This document shows, piece after piece, positions 23,206 through 33,743 of a stretch of 64,000 nt of DNA. The notes under the pieces are model-generated. The model ran no database searches, was not told the DNA's origin, and saw only the letters and a list, made by a program, of their open reading frames with translations. The translations under genes and the position numbers were made by a program. This stretch comes from Cyanodermella asteris (taxonomy: Eukaryota > Ascomycota > Lecanoromycetes > Ostropales > Stictidaceae), in contig UYJD01000011.1 of NCBI GenBank assembly GCA_900618795.1, positions 186,001 to 250,000 of the forward strand. The letters are read 5' to 3'. How positions within the stretch are numbered: the stretch's first letter is position 1; the number at the start of each line of letters is the position of its first letter.

Positions 23206-26200
23206 ATGGCGCATCGGGCAGCGCGCCTGAACGATCTATACCAAAAATTCCTTCTGGGAAGAGTGAACCTTGACAACCGCAACCTTCGACTCTTTCTCGA
23301 AGCAATATGTGGTCAGGCCTCAGCCGCGACGAGCATTACCAGACTGGTCGCCAGTCACGATGGTTTTAGAGCATTCGAAACTGCCATCAACTCGGACTCA
23401 AGCCTTCCATTCCTTACCGGCCCTGTCACGAATTTCTTGCTATACATACAAGAGCCCGAGCTTTCGACAATGTGCGGAGGGGATATCTTGCGGCAAATCT
23501 GTCTGAAAGTCGTGGGGACGCCAATAACTTGGTCGGCTTTTGTAAAGGCGGCGGAGACGCAGGCCCTTGACCAACGGTCGCTCGAAGCCTTTGGCTGGCT
23601 TCTGCTACAGCTGCTCTCTATGCCAAAGGATGAGGCTCTCAAGCACGTGCCAGTCGCGCAAAGCTCAGCGCTACAAAGGGTGTTTCTTCAATGCGAATCG
23701 CCAGAGATACGCAATCAAGGAAAGCGAATCTTGGTCAACCTGCAAACACTCACCGCGAGCAAGTCCATGTATGACAACCCGACGAACTCTGACGAACCAA
23801 GTCCGGGAGGGCGCCATGACAACGATTTTGCCGAAATACACCGAATCTCTGTCTACCCTACATCGAACGAGCTCAAGACATTCGATACATACCTTCCAAC
23901 TGTTGATATTGTTGCCAAAAAGTCTCAGGATCCGAGCGGACTTGCCGTTCACGTCGACGCGCAATTCCGACTTCTTCGGGAGGACATGCTGCGTGACCTT
24001 CGCGAAGATATCACTACCGCTATCTCGGGTCAACGCCGCCGGAAGCCCTTGATGATCAATGGTATGAGACTTTCTGGAGTGCGTTGCGATGATCGCAATC
24101 CATTCGCCTTACAGCTACAGTGCACGTCTGTGTTACCACAATTCAAGAATATAAAGCCGGCTGATCGCCCAAAGTTTTTGAAAGAGAATCGAAAGTTTCT
24201 GAAACACGGAGACCTTGCTTGTCTACTTGTACAAAACGACGTCGTCACACTCGGCACGCTTTTCAGAGACGAAGATTTGCTATCGCAGACTCCGACGACC
24301 CTTTGTGTCCAGGTTCCAACGGCCGACATCAACGAGGTCCTGATACGACTACGGAACGCGCAAAGCTCGGTTCAACTGCTGCAAGTCGAGACTGCCCTTT
24401 TTGCCTATGAGCCAGTCCTGAACCAGTTGCAAGAGACTCGAGAGTTGTTGTTAAAAGATGAGCTAATCTCGTGGACGCCTCTACATCCAGTTCCTCCCCC
24501 AAGCTATTCGCTCGGAACACTTGCCGAAAAGCTTCTCGAGAACCTCGCAATCGATCCCGGCGTGGAAATACAGTCACACCTTGAGCTACCACGGTCTACT
24601 AGACTCGACAAGGCGCAAGCGGAGTGCTTTCGCGCGGCCCTGAGGCAACGCGTGGCTGTTATACAAGGCCCACCGGGCACGGGCAAGTCTTTCATTGGAT
24701 CGCTTGTGGGAAAAGCTATTTGCCAGTCAAGTCGCGAGAAGATCCTCATTGTGTGTTACACGCACCACGCCCTGGACGATTGTCTGGAAGGTCTGCTGGG
24801 ATTAGGGGTAGATGCCTCTCTCATCGTTCGGTTGGGTTCATCACAGAAAGCCACCAGCCAAACCAAACCTCTTGCGCTGCGCGAACAGAAGCCGAATTAC
24901 AGACTCACTCGTGCACAACAAACTCTCGTCAGCGAGAACAAACAGACTGCCGCCGAAGCAGGGTCTGCCCTAAGAGAAGATTTCAAGCTGTTGGTAGATT
25001 TTCAGATCACTAAGCAAGAACTTTTCGATTATCTCGAGTTCTTGGATGACGAAAAGCCTTTCTTCTCTGCATTTTCACTGCCCGCAAGCCAGGAAGGAGA
25101 CGTGCGGATCGGAAAACGTGGCAAAAAGATGGGCAAGTTTTACCTGCTGGACCGATGGCTCTTCAATCAAGACGCCGGAGCTTTCGGCCCTCAGCTTGGC
25201 CATATGTACAAATCTGTGTGGTCCTTATCGCCAGACATGCGCATTCGCCTACGACAACAATGGCAACAGGCGATTCTCCAGGACAAGCTTGGTACCATCC
25301 GCGAAAGTGGCAAGCGATATAATGCTGCACTCGAGCAAGTCCAAGCTGTGTGGATGGAGCAGGATTTATCTGTGATGCGTGACAAGCGGATCATTGCTTG
25401 CACGACTACTGCTGCCGCCAAGTACAGCGCTTCCTTACGCTCAATTTCGCCGGGTGTCGTCCTTGTAGAAGAGGCAGGCGAAATTCTCGAAAGTCATGTT
25501 CTTACGGCCTTGTCTCCGACAACCAAACACTTGATCCTGATTGGCGATCACAAGCAACTTCGACCCAAAGTGAATTATCAGCTGAGTGTGGACAGAGGGA
25601 CTGGTTACGATCTAGACCGGTCACTGTTTGAACGACTCATCTTGAAAGGATTTCCGCACCAAGTCCTGTGTTCGCAACACCGGATGAGACCAGAATTCTC
25701 AGCACTGATAAGAGAGCTCACCTACCCTGATTTAGCTGACGCGAAAGGGACCAAGACAAGGCCGAACCTTCGTGGCTTTACAGAAAACCTGATTTTTGTC
25801 AACCACGGCGAACCCGAGTCAGAGCTTGTTGCGGGTCGCGAGCTAGGCGACCCTACAGCCAAGTCATCAAAGCAGAACCTCTTTGAGGCACAGATGGTCC
25901 TGAAATGCATTCGTTACCTTGCTCAGCAAGGATACCGTACCGATAATATGGTGGTTTTGACGCCATATCTTGGCCAACTACGACTACTGTTGGACCAGCT
26001 GGGACGGGAGAACGATCCGGTACTGAATGATCTCGATTCGCATGATCTCGTGCGCGCAGGCTTGATGCACGCCGCAACTGCTCGAGTAAACAAGCCGAAG
26101 CTGAGAATCTCGACCATCGACAATTACCAAGGAGAGGAATCTGACATTGTGGTGATATCCTTGACCCGGAGCAATCCCAATAACGACATAGGATTCATGT

Positions 26201-29200
26201 TTGCACCTGAGCGTCTCAATGTCCTCTTGTCCCGTGCTAGGAACGCAATGATACTCATTGGAAATGCCGAGAGTTTCATGTCTTCGCGCAAAGGTGGTGA
26301 GCTGTGGACACGCTTCATCAATATGCTCAAGGCTAAGAACCAGATATTCGAGGGTTTTCCGGTTCGTTGTGAGCGACATCCGACGCATACAGCACTTCTC
26401 AAGGAACCTGCAGCATTTGATTTGCATTGTCCTGATGGTGGCTGCACCGAGTCTTGCGAGAAAACGCTTGCTTGTGGCCTTCACTCATGCCCACAAAAGT
26501 GCCATAATATTGAGGACCATTCGGAAATGAAGTGTCACATGCCCATGAAGTCGAGCTGCCCGAAAGGGCACATTTTGCAGCGCCGGTGCTTCCAACCGAT
26601 TTCGAAAGCTTGTGTCAAGTGTCAGGACAACGAAAAGAAGGCTCAAAAGGCCGCCGAGCGAAAGCTCAAAGACCAGGAAGAGCAACAAGACCATCTGCTT
26701 CGGATGGCTGAACTAGAGCGGGAGATCCAAGCAATTCGAGACCAAGCGGAAAATGAGCAAGCTGCCAAGCAAAGGGAGACAGCATTGGAGCAAAAGAAGC
26801 GAGACGTCGAGACTGCTAGATCTCTAGCTGCAAGACAAGCGTCACCACCGACTGTCAACGAGACGCAATCTGGCGGTAGCTCCACGCCGCCACGATCGAC
26901 GCCCCAGTCTGAAGCCGGCCCCGCTCAATCGAAGCCGGGAGAGCCATCTGAGCGGCACAGCGATGCTGAAAAAAGGTGGGAGCGCGAAAAGCAAATCCAC
27001 GGTGCCTCGAACGATGCAATCGATAGTCTCATGGGTCTGACCGGGCTCGAGGCCGTCAAAGTCAAATTTCTTGATCTGAAAGCAAAGGTCGAAATGTTTA
27101 AGCTTCAGGGCATCGATATCGGCAAGGAACGATTTGGAATGACGATGCTGGGGAATCCTGGAACCGGCAAAACTACTGTGGCCAGGATATACGGGAAATT
27201 CCTTTCTTCGGTGGGGGCTATTTCTGGTGACGAATTCATTGAGGCAACGGGATCCAGCCTTGCTAACGATGGCGTTCCTGGCCTCAAGAAAAAGCTGGAG
27301 GACCTCGCTAATGCCGGTGGAGGCGTAATCTTCGTGGATGAGGCGTATCAGCTAAGCTCCGGTAATAGCTTTGGTGGGAAGGCCGTCTTAGACTTCCTCC
27401 TCGCAGAGATCGAAGAGCGAAGGGGCCAGATTGCTTTCATCCTTGCCGGGTATCAGAAGGACATGGAACAGTTCTTCGAACACAACGTTGGGTTCCCAAG
27501 TCGAGTTCCAAACCAAATGATCTTTGCAGACTACTCGGACGAAGAGCTGCTTGAAATGCTGGCTTCTATGGTGCAAAGAAGATACCAAGGACGGGCAACA
27601 CTAGCCGGTGGTTCTAGAGGTCTCTACGCGCGGATAATCGTTCGCAGGCAGGGTAGACGACGTGGTACTGAAGGATACGGCAACGCGCGCGATCTTGAAA
27701 ATGTCTGGGCGAAGGTCACCGAGCGTCAAGCAAGCCGGATAGCTCGTGAACGCGACCGAGGTACGACAACGGACGCGCTCTCCTTCACTTCGGCAGACAT
27801 CATAGGGCCGGAACCGTCGAGGGCCATCAAGAATTCCAAGGCTTGGAAGAAGCTCAATAGCCTCATCGGTCTCAGGGCTGTAAAGTCTGCTATCAATACC
27901 CTGGTGGAAAGGCTTCAGCTCAACTACAGACGGGAGCTCCAGGAAAAGGATCCGATCGAGGTGAGCCTCAACCGACTCTTCCTTGGCTCGCCTGGCACTG
28001 GTAAGACGACTGTCGCGAAACTTTACGGTGCGATCCTCGCCGACATCGGTCTCCTTTCCAAAGGTGAAATGATTGTCAAAACCCCAGGCGATTTCGTGGG
28101 AAGCGTACTTGGAGAGTCCGAAAAGAACACGAAGGCAATCCTGAAAGCCACCGAAGGAAAGGTCCTAGTGATAGATGAAGCGTACGGGCTAACGCCCTCC
28201 ACTGGATCTATCGGCACTGGTGGTGGCGCTGATCCTTACAGAACAGCTGTTATCGACACTATCGTGGCGGAGGTGCAAAGTGTTCCGGGCGAGGATCGGT
28301 GTGTGCTGTTGCTCGGTTATCAGGACAACATGAAGCAGATGTTGAAGGACGCAAATCCTGGTCTGAGCCGACGGTTTCCTATCGACTCGGCTTTCAACTT
28401 TGAAGACTTCGACGATGCCGAACTGAGAAGCGTGCTGGAGCTGAAACTCAAAGATCAAGGCCTCGAAGCCACTACCGAGGCGAAGGATGTTGCCATCAAC
28501 GTCTTGTCAAGAGCTCGCGATAGACCCAACTTTGGCAATGCTGGGGAGGTCGAGAACCTGCTTTCCAGGGCTAAAGAGAGATGGCAGAATCGATACAGAT
28601 CGGATGAGGGAAGCTCTGATGTGATCTTCCGACCGGACGACTTCGATGTAGAACACGACCGCCTCGGATCTTCGCAGACCACACTGCAAGAACTATTCTC
28701 CGATATAGTCGGGCTCGGTAAGCTCCAAACGAAACTGCAGAGCTGGCAAAAGATGACGGTAAACTTGAAAGCGCGGGGCCAGGATCCGAGAAACTTCATC
28801 CCTTTCAATTTCGTTTTCAAAGGTCCACCAGGCACTGGCAAGACAACTGTCGCGCGCCGCATCGCAGAATTCTACTACAACATTGGCATCCTGCCTACCA
28901 AGGAGTTCTCAGAATGCTCCGCTGCAGACTTGATAGCTCCATACGTCGATCAAAGCGCACCGAAGACGCGAGAGGCCTTGCGATCTGCTCTGGGAAGGGT
29001 CTTGTTCGTAGATGAAGCTTATCGGCTGAAAGACGGAGAATATGGCAAAGAAGCGGTCAACGAAATTGTTGATTGTCTTACCAAGCCAGATTTCCATGGG
29101 AAGCTAGTCGTGATCATCGCTGGCTACACAGATGACATGAACGACTTGCTCCGTGTAAACCAAGGCCTACAGAGCCGATTTTCCGAAGAAGTCTTTTTCG

Positions 29201-30177
29201 AGAGTATGAAGCCAAGCCAGTGTCTCACTCTCCTACAGCGGCTTCTCGTCAAGGAAGACATCCAGGTGCCGAAAGATCTCAACAATCCCAAGTCCTCGGG
29301 ATATCAGCAGCTCACCAACGTATTCGCCAGGCTCGCCCGTCTGCCGTCATTTGGCAATGGGCGAGACGTCACAACGCTTGCCAAGAAGATCGCAGGCAAA
29401 GCTATCGAGGATGCCGATCCCAAAGTCCCCGAGATCTCCGTCACAGTAGAAGACATTCGTCAGGCGCTCTGCGTGATGCTCAGTGAACAGTCTGCCCGAT
29501 CTCAGACGAAGGGAAAGCTTCAGCTATCACATGACAGCAAATTTGCAAAAGCACCCCTTCAAACGGCTGAACCACAGGCACCAATGACGAGAGGTGACAA
29601 CTTTGCCACGACCGTCGAGCAGGCAACACGGAGTGATCCTGGACCCGCGACGTTCGATCAGCAATATCTCGCTGCGCAAGTCCAGCCAATCCAATCCTCC
29701 CGAGACCCCGGAATATCGGATGCCGTCTGGCAGCAGCTCCAACAAGACATTGCAACCCAGCATCAACAAGAACAAGACGCCGAGGCAGAGCTAAAGCGCC
29801 AACAAGAATTAGCGGATGAAGCACGCCTGCAGGAAGAAGCACTGCAGAAAGAGATCAGTCGACTCGAAGCCCAGGCGCAGGAGAAACGCAAAGCAGAGGA
29901 CGCGAAAGCGAGAGCCGAGGAAGACGATATTCGCCGCAGGCTCGAACGGGAACGGATCAAGGCTGTTATGCTGAAGCGTGCGAGAGATGAAGAGGAGGCA
30001 CGACGTCGCGCTTTGGAGGAGGAGGCGGCGAGAAGGCGTCAAATGGAGCAGCAGGTACAGAGGAAATTACGGGACATGGGTGTTTGTCCGGTGGGGTTTC
30101 GCTGGATTCGACAGGCACATGGGTACAGGTGTGCTGGAGGCGCCCATTTTGTGGATAACAGCGCGTTGGGCATTTGA
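23206..30177 (+). CDS. ZNFX1-like SF1 helicase fused to three CbbX-type AAA+ ATPases
   Basis: One intronless frame of 2323 codons. The SF1/UPF1-like helicase core has Walker A GPPGTGKS (488-495), Walker B with EEAG (755-758), GDHKQLRP (780-787), SQHRMRPEF (about 823-831), a NYQGEESD motif (about 972) and LLSRARNAMILIG near 1005. A Cys/His-rich segment resembling degenerate NFX1-type fingers follows (1055-1139), then a charged coiled coil (about 1143-1215). Three AAA+ modules of CbbX/SpoVK type come next: Walker A at 1316-1324, 1594-1602 and 1873-1881; Walker B DEA at 1378, 1657 and 1936; arginine-finger-like GxxSR or GLxRRF motifs near 1428, 1719 and 1987; sensor-2 GNxR/GNAGE motifs near 1492, 1777 and 2050. 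A second coiled coil (about 2165-2285) precedes a C-terminal Cys pair. The helicase part resembles ZNFX1/Hrr1, involved in RNA surveillance and antiviral or RNAi pathways; the role here is inferred. All key ATPase residues are present, so it looks active. Confidence 0.9.
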   Translation: MAHRAARLNDLYQKFLLGRVNLDNRNLRLFLEAICGQASAATSITRLVASHDGFRAFETAINSDSSLPFLTGPVTNFLLYIQEPELSTMCGGDILRQICLKVVGTPITWSAFVKAAETQALDQRSLEAFGWLLLQLLSMPKDEALKHVPVAQSSALQRVFLQCESPEIRNQGKRILVNLQTLTASKSMYDNPTNSDEPSPGGRHDNDFAEIHRISVYPTSNELKTFDTYLPTVDIVAKKSQDPSGLAVHVDAQFRLLREDMLRDLREDITTAISGQRRRKPLMINGMRLSGVRCDDRNPFALQLQCTSVLPQFKNIKPADRPKFLKENRKFLKHGDLACLLVQNDVVTLGTLFRDEDLLSQTPTTLCVQVPTADINEVLIRLRNAQSSVQLLQVETALFAYEPVLNQLQETRELLLKDELISWTPLHPVPPPSYSLGTLAEKLLENLAIDPGVEIQSHLELPRSTRLDKAQAECFRAALRQRVAVIQGPPGTGKSFIGSLVGKAICQSSREKILIVCYTHHALDDCLEGLLGLGVDASLIVRLGSSQKATSQTKPLALREQKPNYRLTRAQQTLVSENKQTAAEAGSALREDFKLLVDFQITKQELFDYLEFLDDEKPFFSAFSLPASQEGDVRIGKRGKKMGKFYLLDRWLFNQDAGAFGPQLGHMYKSVWSLSPDMRIRLRQQWQQAILQDKLGTIRESGKRYNAALEQVQAVWMEQDLSVMRDKRIIACTTTAAAKYSASLRSISPGVVLVEEAGEILESHVLTALSPTTKHLILIGDHKQLRPKVNYQLSVDRGTGYDLDRSLFERLILKGFPHQVLCSQHRMRPEFSALIRELTYPDLADAKGTKTRPNLRGFTENLIFVNHGEPESELVAGRELGDPTAKSSKQNLFEAQMVLKCIRYLAQQGYRTDNMVVLTPYLGQLRLLLDQLGRENDPVLNDLDSHDLVRAGLMHAATARVNKPKLRISTIDNYQGEESDIVVISLTRSNPNNDIGFMFAPERLNVLLSRARNAMILIGNAESFMSSRKGGELWTRFINMLKAKNQIFEGFPVRCERHPTHTALLKEPAAFDLHCPDGGCTESCEKTLACGLHSCPQKCHNIEDHSEMKCHMPMKSSCPKGHILQRRCFQPISKACVKCQDNEKKAQKAAERKLKDQEEQQDHLLRMAELEREIQAIRDQAENEQAAKQRETALEQKKRDVETARSLAARQASPPTVNETQSGGSSTPPRSTPQSEAGPAQSKPGEPSERHSDAEKRWEREKQIHGASNDAIDSLMGLTGLEAVKVKFLDLKAKVEMFKLQGIDIGKERFGMTMLGNPGTGKTTVARIYGKFLSSVGAISGDEFIEATGSSLANDGVPGLKKKLEDLANAGGGVIFVDEAYQLSSGNSFGGKAVLDFLLAEIEERRGQIAFILAGYQKDMEQFFEHNVGFPSRVPNQMIFADYSDEELLEMLASMVQRRYQGRATLAGGSRGLYARIIVRRQGRRRGTEGYGNARDLENVWAKVTERQASRIARERDRGTTTDALSFTSADIIGPEPSRAIKNSKAWKKLNSLIGLRAVKSAINTLVERLQLNYRRELQEKDPIEVSLNRLFLGSPGTGKTTVAKLYGAILADIGLLSKGEMIVKTPGDFVGSVLGESEKNTKAILKATEGKVLVIDEAYGLTPSTGSIGTGGGADPYRTAVIDTIVAEVQSVPGEDRCVLLLGYQDNMKQMLKDANPGLSRRFPIDSAFNFEDFDDAELRSVLELKLKDQGLEATTEAKDVAINVLSRARDRPNFGNAGEVENLLSRAKERWQNRYRSDEGSSDVIFRPDDFDVEHDRLGSSQTTLQELFSDIVGLGKLQTKLQSWQKMTVNLKARGQDPRNFIPFNFVFKGPPGTGKTTVARRIAEFYYNIGILPTKEFSECSAADLIAPYVDQSAPKTREALRSALGRVLFVDEAYRLKDGEYGKEAVNEIVDCLTKPDFHGKLVVIIAGYTDDMNDLLRVNQGLQSRFSEEVFFESMKPSQCLTLLQRLLVKEDIQVPKDLNNPKSSGYQQLTNVFARLARLPSFGNGRDVTTLAKKIAGKAIEDADPKVPEISVTVEDIRQALCVMLSEQSARSQTKGKLQLSHDSKFAKAPLQTAEPQAPMTRGDNFATTVEQATRSDPGPATFDQQYLAAQVQPIQSSRDPGISDAVWQQLQQDIATQHQQEQDAEAELKRQQELADEARLQEEALQKEISRLEAQAQEKRKAEDAKARAEEDDIRRRLERERIKAVMLKRARDEEEARRRALEEEAARRRQMEQQVQRKLRDMGVCPVGFRWIRQAHGYRCAGGAHFVDNSALGI

Positions 30178-30235
30178 GAAACGGTGCATCGATTACGAGT
30201 ACATACAGTCGTCACTACTTGGCGTGAATCAACAG

Positions 30236-30560
30236 GCAAGTAGCTTAGCGAGCACGTTGGCAAGTACCACAGTCGAGACCTCAGCAAGTAACTTAACAAG
30301 TACCATAGTCAGCAAGCTTGCAAGTGCTACAGTAAGTATTCGAGGAAGTATTTCAGCAAGTACTCTCGCAGGGATCACAGCAAGTACTCGAATGAGTGCT
30401 GTGGTGAGCACCTCGGTAAGTACTCTAGTAAGTCCCCAAGTAAGTGCCCTAACAAGTATCCTAGTAAGTATCCTAGTGGGTACCACAGCAAGTACCACAG
30501 TAAGTGCCCTGGCGAGTACCTAAGTATAGTGGTAAGTGCCCTGGTAAATACCCCAGCAGA
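30236..30560. repeat. Degenerate 12-bp minisatellite just after the helicase stop
   Basis: From 30236 the sequence divides into 24 successive 12-mers in perfect register, with consensus G(T/C)AAGTACCCTA, and after an 8-bp slip into a few more to about 30560. Most units begin GTAAGT or GCAAGT. It starts 59 bp after the stop codon of the helicase/AAA+ gene. Because the unit is a multiple of three, several frames on both strands stay open by chance; I do not call those as genes. Confidence 0.85.
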
Positions 30561-30755
30561 TACCTTCGAGAGTGCCTTCGTCGGCATTCAGCGGGTACCC
30601 TCCCAGCACCAAACAGAACACTGAACTTCGGACGCACGAACGCACGAACGCAGAAAGTCGATGAGGAGACAGTTTGACGGTCGATTCGTGGGGAACCCAA
30701 TCTATGTTGTATTTTCTCTAGAGTCTATCATTGATCATAACATCGTATCGGATCG

Positions 30756-32413
30756 TCACTTTGCCTGCTTCATCTGAGCCCTCCACTTCTGGCCCCTCTT
30801 CATGCAAAGCACCAACAACGGCGTGAAGGCCGCACACAACGCCGCAACAAGCGTGAAAGCCCAGCCCCGTCCCATGGCGTTACTCATCGGGATGATCGCC
30901 GCCGTCGCGCCCGCCGACAGCAGACACCTGACCAAGTTATTTCCCGCCGTGGCACTCGCCGGCGCATCCGGATGGATATCGATAATCAACACCGTGATAA
31001 CAGAGTACGCCGCCGAAGACGAAAAGCCCGCAAAGAACAGCAGCGTCAGCGGCGCAGCGACGTGCGTATCAAAGTGCACCACCCAGCCGAAAGCCGTCGT
31101 CGACACGCACAGAAGAGCAACTAGTGGGAGCGCGATTTCGAGGCGCGCGACCTCAAGTGAAAATTCCGTCAGGTCGAGGATCTTGCCCTTTTCGAGCGGG
31201 AAGCCGAGGCGCAGGGCGTGGCGCTTGAAGTTCCAGTCGATGAGCTTGCCTTGCATGATTGCGGCGACGAGGCTGCCGGCGCCGACGGCGATGAAGCAGA
31301 GGCCTACTTCTATTGTGTTGTAGCCGTAGCGCTCGGTGAAGATGGAGGGGACGCTGGAGGTGATGGCGTAGAAGGCGGAGAAGCAGAGTCCAGAGGTGAC
31401 TGTGATGATGGACATTTCCTTTTCGAGAGCGATGCGGATGGTGGCGAGGAAGTTGGGTTTCTTCTTCTTGGGTGAGGACGAAGGTGCGTCGGAGGCTTTG
31501 GTGCCTTTGCGGCGGAGATGAAGCATTGTGGTGATGCTCATGTTCCAGGTTGCTGGCCTGCGGTTGCCGTTGCCTACCACCGCGCGACATGTTTCTGGGT
31601 AGAATAGGAGTAGTGCGATGAAGAAAACTCCGGCGATGATGACGAGGAACCAGAAGACTGACCTCCAGCCTAGGTAGTAGGCGAGAAGACCTCCAATGGT
31701 CGGGCCAAACGCGGGGCCAAGGAAGACACCAACAGAGGTCAGACTGCTGTACAAGCCGCGTCGGTCGGTTGTCGCAATGTCGGCGACAACAGCCTTGCCG
31801 AGGGCCACTGTGCTAGCACTTCCCGCACTTTGCAAGCATCGGAGAATCAAGAGCGCAGCATAGTCTGTCTGTAATGCCAGCCCGACGTTTGCTGCAAGAT
31901 ACAACACAAAGCATATGACATAAGCTGGTCTTCGACCCCAGCCATCGCTGAATGCAGCGACAAACATTGGCGTGATTCCTTGAAATATCTAACTGCGTCA
32001 GTGAATTGTAAGCCATCCAGGTGTGAATCACTCACCATGTATGTCGTGACCGAAAGGTTGATCTCCGTGTCAGTCACACCAAGAACTTCGGTCAGAGTGT
32101 CGAAAAGCGGAAAGTAGATGTTGGCGGACAATGGTGAGAAAAATGCTGCTGCTGCAGCGCAGAACACGATAAATCGTCTCTCCCAGGTAACCCAGCCTGA
32201 GTACGGCTCTTGAACAGGTCTCTCATCGGTGTGGGCTTTCTCGATGTCTATTGTGTCTGGTGTTGACGTGCCGCTGTCACCTTTCCGAATACTCTGAGCC
32301 GTCAAAGTGGCTTGCGATCTGATCGACGAGGAGTCTGAGCATTCTGATGGTGCGCGTGTGGACAAGGTATCATCGCTCTTCTCGCGCTTCTCAACCACGG
32401 TCGACGGAGCCAT
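30756..32413 (-). CDS. MFS drug:H+ antiporter (DHA1-type, 12 TM), two exons
   Basis: Exon 1 is 32413-32036 (126 codons). A 47-nt intron (GTGAGT donor, CTGAC branch, TTAG acceptor) covers 32035-31989, and exon 2 is 31988-30756; the product is 536 residues. The splice restores the canonical TM2 segment TTYMIFQGITPMF, which supports it strongly. The N-terminal ~75 residues are a Ser/Thr-rich cytosolic tail. Motif A (GWGRRP) lies between TM2 and TM3 and motif C (GPAFGPTIGG) in TM5, which is typical of drug:H+ antiporter family 1. The central loop is basic with KKKK. Such proteins export toxic compounds or metabolites across the plasma membrane by proton exchange; the substrate cannot be told. The frame is intact. 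Confidence 0.87.
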
Positions 32414-33743
32414 CGTGTTTGTATGTCACTGAGGAATGCTGAGCTGGTCGAGAAGGCATGTTGCGGAGGGAAACGCTCTGCCTTTATGCTTACGGCTCGA
32501 GCTACACTTTGCATGTGGTGACAGGAAACGACAACCGAAAGGGGGAACGAATTCATTGTGACTGATAAGAAGCTGCATGAGCCAAGAATACCAAATGGAG
32601 TACAAGAATAAAGCCAAGAGGCCATAGGCTGAGTACACGCGAACATTCGACAGGCACCGCGGAGGCTACTATCCATGTGGAGAACAAATATATGTGCGTC
32701 CCGAGGAAGTGTCTTGGCCAAGCCAGAATTTGATGGTTCGGCGAGGGAGAAATTTAAGACAGCATTCGTCGATCAGTACCCGATCGTAGGTTTGAGGATG
32801 AGTTCGTGGCAATGCAATGTGCGTTGAAGTATGGTTGGTTCAGGGATCAACGACCTCGTTAGAATCAGTTGCAACATGGCTTGGCCCGATATCCACTTTC
32901 TGTAGAACAGAGAAAGCCAAGCGGCCCACCGTGAAATTGGTCAACGAGCCATGTCGTAGGCGACGGGTTCGGCGAAAGCTTTGAGCAGGATTCCAAAGAA
33001 CCGTGAGCAGTGACAGGACAAAGTTGAGGCTGATAAGAGTCGGGCTTGCTTAGCGTACCTGATGAAGCGCAATGTTGGGCGTTCGGGAGCGGGCTTGGCG
33101 TCGTCAATGCCAAGTTGCTCTCGTCGAAAAGATTTCGTTGTCGAGCCAGTAAAGGGTACGGGTACGAGATATGCGTGAGTTAACCACACAATTGCGAGAG
33201 GGACTTCAGGGTTGGCATCCTAGGTTGCCGATGATCGTCGAACGGTGGGTCCTGTGGCAACGCCGCCGGCCGGCAGGCACCGGGTCCGTGGCGGGATATC
33301 TTACCATACATACTTTGCCGATCTGGATTACAGCCCAAAAGACCATGGTGGAACAGATACTCGGTATCTCACCCAGAGTAGCTGAGCTTGCTGAGAGGAA
33401 TGACAGTTTGCATGTGATTTTTCGTCGACTTCAGGACGAAAGTGCCTCCGCTAGAAGACATGGGCAACCTCAAGTGAACAGGGCAGACCATCGCGGGCAG
33501 CAGCACGGTCACCAAGATTGCTGTCGGCGGGTTGAGGTTGGAAAGCGAAATATTTTGCCCTGCTTCAAATTTTGCGGCCGATGGTGAAGAGGGTGAGGTT
33601 GTGATTCGGCAACTTTCCGAATGTGTGCGTGCGGTTGTGATGCCAAGCCATGCTAGCGGCTGTTTGTTGTTCTTCAGAACTCCCTCGAGCAACGCGGTGC
33701 CGCGTGCGATTCAGCATCTTTGACGTCGCAAACATCCGCGAAA
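32414..33743. other. Intergenic region, divergent promoters
   Basis: About 1.3 kb between the minus-strand transporter and the plus-strand ADIP-like gene. Short frames on both strands look random. Both genes probably have their promoters here. Confidence 0.5.

Noticed and set aside
29978-30523. 181-codon plus-strand frame overlapping the helicase end and running through the 12-bp array
   Set aside because: It is in a different frame from the helicase and its second half is only the translated minisatellite. A 12-bp unit keeps several frames open on both strands by chance.
31218-31475. Asp/Gly-rich 85-codon plus-strand frame
   Set aside because: A shadow of the transporter exon on the other strand.
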